Translations under genes and position numbers: made by a program
Part shown: positions 13,720 to 18,996 of the stretch, piece by piece
Layout of the letters: the number at the start of each line of letters is the position of its first letter
How positions within the stretch are numbered: position 1 is the first letter of the stretch
IMG/VR virus record: IMGVR_UViG_3300020200_001516
Span: 1 to 22,343 of that record
Length of the DNA stretch: 22,343 bases
Strand: one strand, 5' to 3'
From: a virus
Notes under the pieces: generated by a model
Database searches by the model: none
Told to the model about the DNA's origin: nothing
The model's input: only the letters and a program-made list of their open reading frames with translations

Positions 13720-14307
13720 TCAAACCAAGCTAATTACATGTTTTGAGCCAAAGTTAACTAAACCAGTCCCACTCATATGACCAACTTCGGTAACATCAAG
13801 TTTAGGTTCTGAAATTGAATTCCACATATCTTCAACTTCTGGCCAAGCAGGGCCAATATCATCGAGGAGAATAATTCCTTTCCAATTTTTATCTTCAAGA
13901 AATTCCATCATTTCAACTTCTTGCACACCATCATGTGGATCAACATCAATCATGATCATTGAGACTTTATCCCAGTCCAGGGAATCATCTTCTCGAAAAT
14001 CTTGAATTTTCCACTCAATATTATCTTTCTGAATTTGACTTGCACCTTGTTCAACTAGATCATAACTAATGACTTTGTTGGTAGGGTTATGTGAAAGAGC
14101 AAGAGCAGATCCACCAACTCTAGTTCCAACGTCAAGAATACACGACTCATTAAAGAATGTAGAAAGGTATGCATACAGACGATACTCACTTTGCCCTGCA
14201 GAAAGCCAATCGTTTGGGTTAAGTGATTGACTTTCTAGTGCAGATACATCCAGAGCAATTACATCATTCTTATTAATTTTAATTGTTTTTTTAGTTACCT
14301 TACGCAT
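13720..14307 (-). CDS. Class I SAM-dependent methyltransferase-like protein
   Basis: 195 residues with motif I CILDVGTRVGGSALAL (56-71), then a strand-2 acidic end (KVISYDLVEQG), VSMIMIDVDPHDGVQEVEMM and GIILLDDIGPAWPEVEDMWN. The DPHDG and DDI elements resemble metal-using small-molecule O-methyltransferases of the Methyltransf_24 type. It lies directly before the SDR and overlaps the GDP-mannose epimerase gene by 8 bases, with AAGGA before its ATG. Probably decorates a nucleotide sugar or the glycan; a role on protein is possible. Family firm, substrate open. Confidence 0.75.
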   Translation of the reverse strand: MRKVTKKTIKINKNDVIALDVSALESQSLNPNDWLSAGQSEYRLYAYLSTFFNESCILDVGTRVGGSALALSHNPTNKVISYDLVEQGASQIQKDNIEWKIQDFREDDSLDWDKVSMIMIDVDPHDGVQEVEMMEFLEDKNWKGIILLDDIGPAWPEVEDMWNSISEPKLDVTEVGHMSGTGLVNFGSKHVISLV

Positions 14308-15349
14308 TGATCAGTTCCTTTACTTCAGTATTACTATTTGTACGAGAATTAATTTGTTCAGAGATCCAATTATAAGTCCTGCGGATACCCTCTTCTAAAG
14401 TCTGAGAATAATCCCAACCAAGTTCTCTACGAACTACGTCGTTGTTAGAGTTGCGACCACGAACTCCAAGAGGAGCATCAAGTTTATGTTTTCTATATAC
14501 TTCCTTATTAGACACTCTTGCCGCAGTTTCTACAAGTTGATTGATAGTGACCATTTCTTCGGAACCAATATTTACGGGTCCAATAAAATTAGAATCCATC
14601 AGTCTGCGGGTTGCTTCGATGCATTCATCAATGTACAAGAAGGAACGAGTCTGCAAACCGTCTCCCCACACCTCTATGGTTCCGCCTTCCTCTGGAAGGT
14701 ATGCTACTTTGCGGCAGATTGCTGCGGGTGCTTTTTCTCTACCACCTTCCCAGGTTCCCTCTGGTCCGAAAATATTATGATATCTAGCAACACGTACAGG
14801 GATGCCATAGTTACGATGATAAGCAAAGTAGAGACGTTCCGAGAACAATTTTTCCCAACCATATTCAGAATCTGGGTTGGCTGGATAAGCGGATTCTTCA
14901 CGGCAATCTGGATTATCAGGATCTAGTTGATTATGTTCTGGATACATACATGCAGACCCAGAATAGAAAATTTTAGTAGAAGTAGTACCTAGTTTTTCAT
15001 TTATATTACGTTGCAGTTCAAGAACATTCAGATTAATCTGAACTGAATTATGCATAATGTCTGCATCATTTTCGCCAGTAAAGACAAACCCAGCACCGCC
15101 CATATCAGCAGCAAACTGATATATTTCATCAAAGGGACGGCCTTCTTTATCAAGTAACATATTATGAACGACATCATAATGACGGAGATCTCCTCTGAAA
15201 AATTCGTCTGCTTCTGATGGAGAAAACTCTGGACGTTTTAGGTCTACACCACGGACCCAATACCCCTCAGATTTCAATCTTTTTACCATATGACTTCCAA
15301 TAAAGCCACCTGCACCTAAAACCAATGCAGTTTTTTTAAATCCAGACAT
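14300..15349 (-). CDS. gme: GDP-mannose 3,5-epimerase-like enzyme (to GDP-L-galactose)
   Basis: 349 residues, extended SDR. NAD site LVLGAGGFIGSHMVKRL (9-25). It carries the distinctive GME blocks seen in plant enzymes: AADMGGAGFV, SGSACMYPEHNQL, the SEYGWEKL helix, YHNIFGPEGTWEGGREKAPA, VWGDGLQTRSFLYIDECIEA, VNIGSEEMVTINQL and GVRGRNSNN. Catalytic residues fall at Cys134, Tyr163, Lys167 and Lys206; the spacings (29, 33 and 72 from the Cys) equal those of plant Cys145, Tyr174, Lys178 and Lys217. So GDP-D-mannose to GDP-L-galactose (and some L-gulose) is the likely reaction. It is the first gene of the glycan operon, about 30 bases from the hybrid promoter. Host GDP-mannose would feed it. Confidence 0.9.
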   Translation of the reverse strand: MSGFKKTALVLGAGGFIGSHMVKRLKSEGYWVRGVDLKRPEFSPSEADEFFRGDLRHYDVVHNMLLDKEGRPFDEIYQFAADMGGAGFVFTGENDADIMHNSVQINLNVLELQRNINEKLGTTSTKIFYSGSACMYPEHNQLDPDNPDCREESAYPANPDSEYGWEKLFSERLYFAYHRNYGIPVRVARYHNIFGPEGTWEGGREKAPAAICRKVAYLPEEGGTIEVWGDGLQTRSFLYIDECIEATRRLMDSNFIGPVNIGSEEMVTINQLVETAARVSNKEVYRKHKLDAPLGVRGRNSNNDVVRRELGWDYSQTLEEGIRRTYNWISEQINSRTNSNTEVKELINA

Positions 15350-15376
15350 AAGAGATGAAAGAACTCAATTGTATTT

Positions 15377-15410
15377 TATTTATTCTACCAAAAAACGGTC
15401 ATATTCGCAA
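15377..15410 (-). promoter_or_regulatory. Promoter of the glycan operon: weak sigma70 fused to late motif
   Basis: Minus strand: TTGCGA (15405-15410; 4/6), 17-base spacer, TAGAAT (15382-15387; 5/6), overlapping AATAAATA (15377-15384), a T4-type late motif. It lies in the 73-base gap between the 2OG-oxygenase stop and the epimerase ATG (15349). The late motif is the stronger part; the -35 is poor, so late use is more likely here. Confidence 0.7.
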
Positions 15411-15422
15411 GATCCGAACATA

Positions 15423-16040
15423 CTATTCTTTTGGCCCTGCATCTAATGAACCCCCAGTGTTAACGATTCTTATACCATTAACACCTTGATACCAACCAGT
15501 AACGACATACTTAGTATTACTTGGAGGATTGCCTCTATGCAAATGTGTAAATGATCCAGGCCAAATTACAACTCTACCCGCCTTTGGTTTTACTCGCAGC
15601 CCCTGATAAATGAATTCGGTTTCGCCGGCTTCTTCAATATCATTTAAATAAACCATCCAAGCTAATACACGATCATTGACATTCCAATCAACATTCTCGG
15701 CGTGAAAAATATGATACCCTCCCCCAAGAGGTTCAGTTACCTGGAGGAGAGCAGCACTAGAAACAAAATTGAATGTAGATAAGTAAGGATAGTGAGAACA
15801 ATAATTTAGAAGACAGGGTGTCAACGCATTCTCGTAAAGGGACTTTACGGAAGGAGCGTGAAAACCATCCAGAACGAGTTGCCTATCTTTGATCATAGAA
15901 GTAGTTCTATTGTAAATGAAACTACTATTATCTGCAATATCCATAAGATGTTTACAGAATTCTACAGGAACTACATTATTGTAAATTCCAACGAATTGAT
16001 CTAGATGAAAATCTAGTTCTTGGTGTTCATCATTTTCCAT
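15423..16040 (-). CDS. 2OG/Fe(II) oxygenase, prolyl-4-hydroxylase-like, second copy
   Basis: 205 residues when started at ATG 16040, which has GGAG six bases upstream; a GTG at 16061 would add seven residues and is less likely. The domain resembles the oxygenase at 3778-4341: RVLAWMVYLNDIEEAGETEF, then PKAGRVVIWPGSFTHLHRGN and TKYVVTGWYQG. Iron ligands: His113, Glu115 (HAEN, again HxE and not HxD) and His166 or His168; Arg169 or Lys177 may bind 2OG. It has an extra C-terminal tail (IVNTGGSLDAGPKE) not seen in the first copy. It lies between the glycan promoter and another oxygenase. The substrate may be phage tail proteins or glycan; not known. Confidence 0.85.
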   Translation of the reverse strand: MENDEHQELDFHLDQFVGIYNNVVPVEFCKHLMDIADNSSFIYNRTTSMIKDRQLVLDGFHAPSVKSLYENALTPCLLNYCSHYPYLSTFNFVSSAALLQVTEPLGGGYHIFHAENVDWNVNDRVLAWMVYLNDIEEAGETEFIYQGLRVKPKAGRVVIWPGSFTHLHRGNPPSNTKYVVTGWYQGVNGIRIVNTGGSLDAGPKE

Positions 16041-16111
16041 ACTACACTCCAGGCTCGCCACTTAGTTTTTACTGAACTAAGAAACAGGCGGGAGTTACCC
16101 CATCCGCACCA

Positions 16112-16132
16112 CCAGTTTTTGAGAGAAACTGG
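16112..16132 (-). repeat. Perfect 7-bp hairpin in the gap between two oxygenase genes
   Basis: CCAGTTT and AAACTGG arms (16112-16118, 16126-16132) with a 7-base loop. It lies in the 125-base gap 16041-16165, which has no gene I can support and no sigma70 or late promoter. There is no T-run, so this is not a standard terminator; an RNA-processing or pausing site is possible. Confidence 0.5.
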
Positions 16133-16147
16133 AAACTCATTGAGGGG

Positions 16148-16186
16148 GGTTCCCGACCAGTGCTGTTAGAGTCCATCCGTGACTAT
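16148..16186 (-). repeat. Imperfect direct repeat, copy A
   Basis: Minus-strand copy covering the last codons (VTDGL, stop) of the oxygenase gene and some bases after it. It matches copy B at 16830-16866 in 27 of the first 31 bases by my hand alignment; shared cores are CACGGATGG, TAACAG and ACTGGT. The two copies flank the oxygenase gene 16166-16828. Confidence 0.7.
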
Positions 16187-16828
16187 TAATTTGTTTGTAC
16201 CTCTGCCATAACAACCAAAAACAAAATAATTGAACGCTATACTGTATCTAGGTTCTTCAGATACAGAAGGTTCAACAAAATGTTTAAGGTGAGATGGCCA
16301 CAGAAACAATTTACCAGTTGTTGTAGAAAACTTTTTTTGTTTAGCATTTATATTATCATGACTATTTACATTAAATTCCCAATCTAAGGTTGACCAATCT
16401 TTTCCACATTGAGCAAATGTGATATCCGAAGAATCGTTTGGTACATGCAAGTAAAACACCCCACTAAAATGTGAATTTGCATGATAATGTTCGTGAATAT
16501 ATTCCCCCCTACACACTCTATTTGCCCACGAAATAGTTCTTTTTACATTATGTTCTTCCCTACTAACATGTAGGACATCATGAACATAGACTTCCATTTC
16601 ATGATTTATTCGCTCAGATAGTTCTAAAGTTTCTGGTCTTGATAATATATCAGTAGTATCATAATCCTTCATTCTAATGTAAGCACCATTAGGTCTATTA
16701 AACATATCTAAATTTTGTTCCCAACCAATGGAATCTAATAGATCTAATATATGTTTTATTTTCTTTGGACTTAAAATTATTTCACTTTCGTAAACGGGGG
16801 TTGGGAATAAACAATGTAAACTTGCCAT
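16166..16828 (-). CDS. 2OG/Fe(II) oxygenase-like protein of the cyanophage type (2OG-FeII_Oxy_5-like)
   Basis: 220 residues from ATG 16828 (GGTGGAG just upstream; a GTG at 16837 is the alternative). It begins MASLHCLFPTPVY, the usual opening of this family in cyanophages. Core: SWANRVCRGEYIHEHYHANS (100-119), then FSGVFYLHVPNDSSD, then GKLFLWPSHLKHFVEPSVSE and RYSIAFNYF. Iron-binding His candidates are His114/His116 and His183, with Arg194 for 2OG. It is a different subfamily from the two P4H-like copies. In cyanophages such genes often lie near tail-fibre genes, suggesting hydroxylation of virion protein, but no such gene is visible here. The gene is bracketed by the direct repeats. Confidence 0.85.
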   Translation of the reverse strand: MASLHCLFPTPVYESEIILSPKKIKHILDLLDSIGWEQNLDMFNRPNGAYIRMKDYDTTDILSRPETLELSERINHEMEVYVHDVLHVSREEHNVKRTISWANRVCRGEYIHEHYHANSHFSGVFYLHVPNDSSDITFAQCGKDWSTLDWEFNVNSHDNINAKQKKFSTTTGKLFLWPSHLKHFVEPSVSEEPRYSIAFNYFVFGCYGRGTNKLIVTDGL

Positions 16829-16829
16829 A

Positions 16830-16866
16830 GGCTCCACCAGTACTGTTACAGACCATCCGTGTCTAT
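16830..16866 (-). repeat. Imperfect direct repeat, copy B
   Basis: Lies between the stop of the gene at 16863 and the oxygenase ATG at 16828, and includes the oxygenase's ribosome site. In one frame it reads IDTDGL then stop, almost the same as the oxygenase's own C-terminal IVTDGL and stop, so it looks like the left-over 3' end of a second oxygenase gene. Confidence 0.65.
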
Positions 16867-17102
16867 CTATGAGATTCCTTTTCTAGACGCTCTAGTTCGT
16901 TCTCCAATTTATTCAATAGCCCCTCTCTGGTATAAGCACCAGTTTGTTGCTTACGATTTTCCATTTCCTTCTCAATTTTTTGAGTGATAGAGGCATGGCG
17001 ACGGATTTCTCCACCCATCGACATTTGTTTTTTTGTTTGTTCCATACAGAACTGAAGTTGCATCAGTTCCATATCATCAAAATACATTAGGTTCTTCATC
17101 AT
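16863..17102 (-). CDS. Small helical hypothetical protein
   Basis: Up to 79 residues, strongly helical, rich in Met, Gln, Glu and Lys (MELMQLQFCMEQTKKQM; EGLLNKLENELERLEKESHR), so probably a coiled coil or helical hairpin. The start is uncertain: ATGs at 17102, 17099, 17087 and 17072 are all in frame, and the region up to 17077 overlaps the gene before it; 17087 has a GAAGA upstream. No known family. The stop codon is followed at once by direct repeat copy B. Confidence 0.65.
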   Translation of the reverse strand: MMKNLMYFDDMELMQLQFCMEQTKKQMSMGGEIRRHASITQKIEKEMENRKQQTGAYTREGLLNKLENELERLEKESHR

Positions 17103-17319
17103 CTTTTACATAACATGGGACACGATCTGGATCTAACCATTTAGTATATTCAAAGTCTTCTATGGCAGTCAGAAGTTGCATCTGGTTGTCAAGAAGATAC
17201 ATATCACGAAAACGTTTAGTCCAACTATCTGCTTTTTGAATACGATAATCGGGGAATCCGTTATCAAGAATTCCACACTCGACATAACGATATGGAAATC
17301 TTTCAAAAACAACTTTCAT
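17077..17319 (-). CDS. Hypothetical 80-residue protein
   Basis: Family not recognised. It begins MKVVFERFPYRYVECGILDN and is rich in aromatic and acidic residues, with FEYTKWLDPDRVPCYV near the C-terminus and an acidic end (DDEEPNVF). No signal or membrane segment. The ATG at 17319 overlaps the stop of the preceding gene by 4 bases (ATGA), so the two are probably co-translated from the promoter at 17554-17582. Confidence 0.75.
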   Translation of the reverse strand: MKVVFERFPYRYVECGILDNGFPDYRIQKADSWTKRFRDMYLLDNQMQLLTAIEDFEYTKWLDPDRVPCYVKDDEEPNVF

Positions 17320-17531
17320 ACTACCTCAACAGTTTCCAAATCACTAGAGATATACTCCATAAGAATTTCATAATCATCTAGAGGATCACCAGAAAATACA
17401 ACCCCTTCATTTTCATAGAATCGACGAACTTTTCTGTAAAGTTTTGGATTCTTTACATCAAGGTAGAAATCGCCGTTCGAGGCATTCCGAAGAATTTGAA
17501 TGTCTTTCTTGAATTTTGCTGTGAGCGTCAT
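17316..17531 (-). CDS. Hypothetical 71-residue protein, first gene of a three-gene unit
   Basis: MTLTAKFKKDIQILRNASNG from ATG 17531. The open frame continues to a TTG at 17582, but that stretch is the promoter itself, which fixes 17531 as the start. The protein is a small alpha/beta type with a conserved-looking middle (DFYLDVKNPKLYRKVRRFYE) and an acidic C-terminus (EYISSDLETVEVV). Function unknown. It is followed by two overlapping small genes (17077-17319, 16863-17102) and then oxygenase genes. Confidence 0.78.
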   Translation of the reverse strand: MTLTAKFKKDIQILRNASNGDFYLDVKNPKLYRKVRRFYENEGVVFSGDPLDDYEILMEYISSDLETVEVV

Positions 17532-17553
17532 TGTTTTGAATGTTGACCTTGTT

Positions 17554-17582
17554 ATTATAGGGTATTGACAGGAATCTGTCAA
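17554..17582 (-). promoter_or_regulatory. Perfect-consensus sigma70 promoter with palindromic -35 region
   Basis: Minus strand: TTGACA (17577-17582), 17 bases, TATAAT (17554-17559): full consensus. The -35 forms one arm of a perfect inverted repeat, TTGACAG/CTGTCAA with a 4-base centre (17565-17582), which could be an operator. It lies 2 bases from the 3' end of a tRNA gene and about 23 bases before the ATG at 17531. Typical of an early host-read promoter. Confidence 0.88.
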
Positions 17583-17583
17583 G

Positions 17584-17656
17584 TGCTCCTTGAGGGGATC
17601 GAACCCACCTCACATCGATTATGAGTCGATTGCTTTCACCAGATAGCTAAAGGAGC
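17584..17656 (-). tRNA. tRNA with CAT anticodon (Met, or Ile if lysidine-modified)
   Basis: 73 bases. Acceptor GCTCCTT/AAGGAGC is perfect and the discriminator is A; there is no encoded CCA. Anticodon stem ATCGA/TCGAT with loop CTCATAA gives CAT. The T-arm GTGGG/CCCTC has one U-U mismatch; the T-loop TTCGATC is standard. The D-stem has three pairs. CAT could be elongator Met or the Ile2 type that reads AUA after lysidine change. The anticodon arm (CGACTCATAATCG) looks like Ile2, but this is not decisive. Confidence 0.85.
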
Positions 17657-17657
17657 A

Positions 17658-17748
17658 TGGTACGAGTGCCTGGATTCGAACCAGGTCAAAGCCGCTAATC
17701 TGGCGGAAAGAGTTTATAAGACTCCTCTGACTACCAAGTCTCACTCGC
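17658..17748 (-). tRNA. Class II tRNA (long variable arm), anticodon probably TAT, encoded CCA
   Basis: 91 bases with CCA encoded. Acceptor GCGAGTG/CACTCGT (last pair G-U), discriminator A. T-arm CCTGG/CCAGG with loop TTCGAAT is perfect. Anticodon stem GGAGT/ACTCT with loop CTTATAA gives TAT by the U33 rule. The variable region is about 23 bases with a CCGC/GCGG stem, as in Leu, Ser or Tyr tRNAs. The D-arm is 4 bases shorter than normal (GACT-TGGT-AGTC). Acceptor and long arm look like tRNA-Leu, but the anticodon is not a Leu one. It is one base from the next tRNA. Confidence 0.7.
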
Positions 17749-17755
17749 ATGAAAA

Positions 17756-17992
17756 TCACGCACCTTCTTCGTGATCGGTATGAATACGTATGAGTTCTTC
17801 ATCCGAATCACTGGTCGGAGAATATGGAACGGCTATACCGTCTTCGATGATATCTTTGATTTGATCTTTATATGGAATTAAAACAACATCCTTTTTATCT
17901 GGAGTTGCAATATAAAAAGATTCTCCATTTTCAACTCTACTGAAGATTTCATCAAAGTTGCTTTCTAATTGTTCTAGAGTGATGTGTTCCAT
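17756..17992 (-). CDS. Phd/YefM-like antitoxin homologue without visible toxin
   Basis: 78 residues. The N-terminal half, MEHITLEQLESNFDEIFSRV then ENGESFYIATPDKKDVVLIP, follows the Phd/YefM pattern: a short beta strand, a helix ending in RVENGE, then a beta hairpin in which YIATPDKK stands where Phd proteins have ITRRGKP, and a final VLIPY. The C-terminal part is acidic, as expected for a toxin-binding tail. Phd-type proteins bind DNA as dimers and neutralise RelE/Doc/YoeB toxins. No toxin gene lies on either side; neighbours are tRNAs. It could counter a host toxin or act only as a repressor. No strong ribosome site. Confidence 0.65.
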   Translation of the reverse strand: MEHITLEQLESNFDEIFSRVENGESFYIATPDKKDVVLIPYKDQIKDIIEDGIAVPYSPTSDSDEELIRIHTDHEEGA

Positions 17993-18008
17993 AGTTGTTA
18001 TAAACTAA

Positions 18009-18082
18009 TCGGAGTGGCAGGATTTGAACCTGCGACATCCTGCTCCCAAAGCAGGCGGTCTACCAAGCTGACCTACACCCCG
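18009..18082 (-). tRNA. tRNA-Pro (TGG)
   Basis: 74 bases, acceptor CGGGGTG/CACTCCG with one G-U pair, D-arm GGTC/GACC, anticodon stem CCTGC/GCAGG with loop TTTGGGA (anticodon TGG), T-arm GCAGG/CCTGC perfect, discriminator A. No CCA is encoded. It sits between the antitoxin-like gene and the peroxiredoxin gene. Confidence 0.95.
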
Positions 18083-18098
18083 TTTGTTGATTTTACTA

Positions 18099-18614
18099 TT
18101 AGTGTTTTAGATAGGCAAGAAGTGTTTCTGGAGAAGAAAACTCATAAGGATCTTCTTCTGCATTTTCTTTTTTATTGTCTTCAACATGCCAAGAAGAAAT
18201 TACACCGTCGTCAACAACACATGCATATCTCCAAGAGCGCACACCAAATCCCAAATTTTCTTTAAGGACATCCATTCCAGCCCACTTAGTAAATACTGCA
18301 TTCCCATCGGGGATATATTTAACATTTTTAATTTTCAGTTCTTTAAACCAAGCATTCATTACAAATGAATCATTTACACTTAGACAATAGACTTCATCAA
18401 TTCCAAGTTTTTTAAATTTAGAATATGATTTCTCATATCCAGGAAGTTGTTTTGATGTACAAGTAGGAGTAAAAGCTCCAGGCAAAGCAAACACAACTAC
18501 TTTTTTTCCAGAAAAAATATCAGAAACATTTTTTGTTATCCATTCTCCATCTTCCCTGTAATTCCAAGAAATCCAACTAGGAATAATTCTAATGTTTGTA
18601 ATAGGACTAGGCAT
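18099..18614 (-). CDS. Peroxiredoxin of the Prx5 (AhpC/TSA) type
   Basis: 171 residues. Prx5 enzymes reduce hydrogen peroxide and alkyl hydroperoxides using a peroxidatic cysteine and thiol donors such as glutathione/glutaredoxin or thioredoxin. The active site is PGAFTPTCTSKQLPGY (45-60) with Cys52 in PxxxTxxC. The partner Arg126 is in GVRSWRYACVVDDG. There is no fused glutaredoxin domain, and Cys77 (VYCLSVND) is another cysteine of the fold. The protein is full length and acts in the cytosol. In an infected cell it could remove peroxide made by stressed photosynthesis, fitting the phage psbA and hli genes. It lies between tRNA-Pro and tRNA-Ser, read from the promoter at 18756-18784. Confidence 0.93.
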   Translation of the reverse strand: MPSPITNIRIIPSWISWNYREDGEWITKNVSDIFSGKKVVVFALPGAFTPTCTSKQLPGYEKSYSKFKKLGIDEVYCLSVNDSFVMNAWFKELKIKNVKYIPDGNAVFTKWAGMDVLKENLGFGVRSWRYACVVDDGVISSWHVEDNKKENAEEDPYEFSSPETLLAYLKH

Positions 18615-18660
18615 CGTGAATAGGATAATAATAGTTTATATATGTTCTTCAAGAGAAGAA

Positions 18661-18745
18661 CGGAAAGGGTAGGATTCGAACCAACGGATGCTTTCACATC
18701 GGCAGTTTTCAAGACTGCTGCCTTAAACCACTCGGCCACCTTTCC
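18661..18745 (-). tRNA. tRNA-Ser (TGA)
   Basis: 85 bases with a Ser-type long variable arm (GATG/CATC stem, 6-base loop). Acceptor GGAAAGG/CCTTTCC, anticodon stem GCAGT/ACTGC with loop CTTGAAA (TGA), and discriminator G as expected for Ser. The T-stem GTTGG/CCTAC has one U-U mismatch. No CCA is encoded. It starts about 4 bases after the predicted RNA start of the promoter just upstream. Confidence 0.94.
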
Positions 18746-18755
18746 AATACCAGTA

Positions 18756-18784
18756 ATCATAGGACATCTAATAAAAATTGTCAA
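18756..18784 (-). promoter_or_regulatory. Strong sigma70 promoter before tRNA-Ser and peroxiredoxin
   Basis: Minus strand: TTGACA (18779-18784), 17-base spacer, TATGAT (18756-18761; 5/6). The -35 overlaps the stop of the gene at 18781, so this promoter restarts transcription for tRNA-Ser, the peroxiredoxin, tRNA-Pro, the Phd-like gene and the two further tRNAs. No late motif. Confidence 0.82.
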
Positions 18785-18996
18785 GGATCACTTAAAGGAT
18801 GTCCATTACGCCAACGACTTGTATCTGGAGGATCACACTTTGCATCCCAAGATCGTACTAAAAGTTTTGTGAACAGTTCCATTTTGTCTGGATGAACTGC
18901 TGCTGGATTTTGATTGATTTGTTCCTTAAGTGCCACTAATTCATTCCATTCTTCATCTGTAAGCGCCGATTGTTCGGAGTTTGGGGAATGAGTCAT
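18781..18996 (-). CDS. Hypothetical 71-residue protein
   Basis: Family not recognised. An acidic helical N-terminal half (SEQSALTDEEWNELVALKEQ) is followed by AVHPDKMELFTKLLVRSWDA and a Pro/Asp/Trp-rich end (CDPPDTSRWRNGHPLSDP). No membrane segment. The ATG at 18996 shares a base with the stop of the zinc-ribbon gene (TAATG), so the two are coupled. Its stop codon overlaps the -35 of the promoter at 18756-18784. Confidence 0.75.
   Translation of the reverse strand: MTHSPNSEQSALTDEEWNELVALKEQINQNPAAVHPDKMELFTKLLVRSWDAKCDPPDTSRWRNGHPLSDP

Noticed and set aside
14486-14926. Plus-strand frame of 146 codons
   Set aside because: Antisense to the GDP-mannose epimerase whose family blocks cover the same bases.
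17984-18265. Plus-strand frame containing GVAGFEPATS
   Set aside because: This is the well-known false translation of the antisense of a tRNA (here tRNA-Pro) running into the peroxiredoxin gene.
18536-18784. Minus-strand frame of 82 codons over tRNA-Ser
   Set aside because: Runs through the promoter, the tRNA and the start of the peroxiredoxin gene; cannot be a gene.
18642-18872. Plus-strand frame containing ERVGFEPTDA
   Set aside because: Same artefact, from the antisense of tRNA-Ser.
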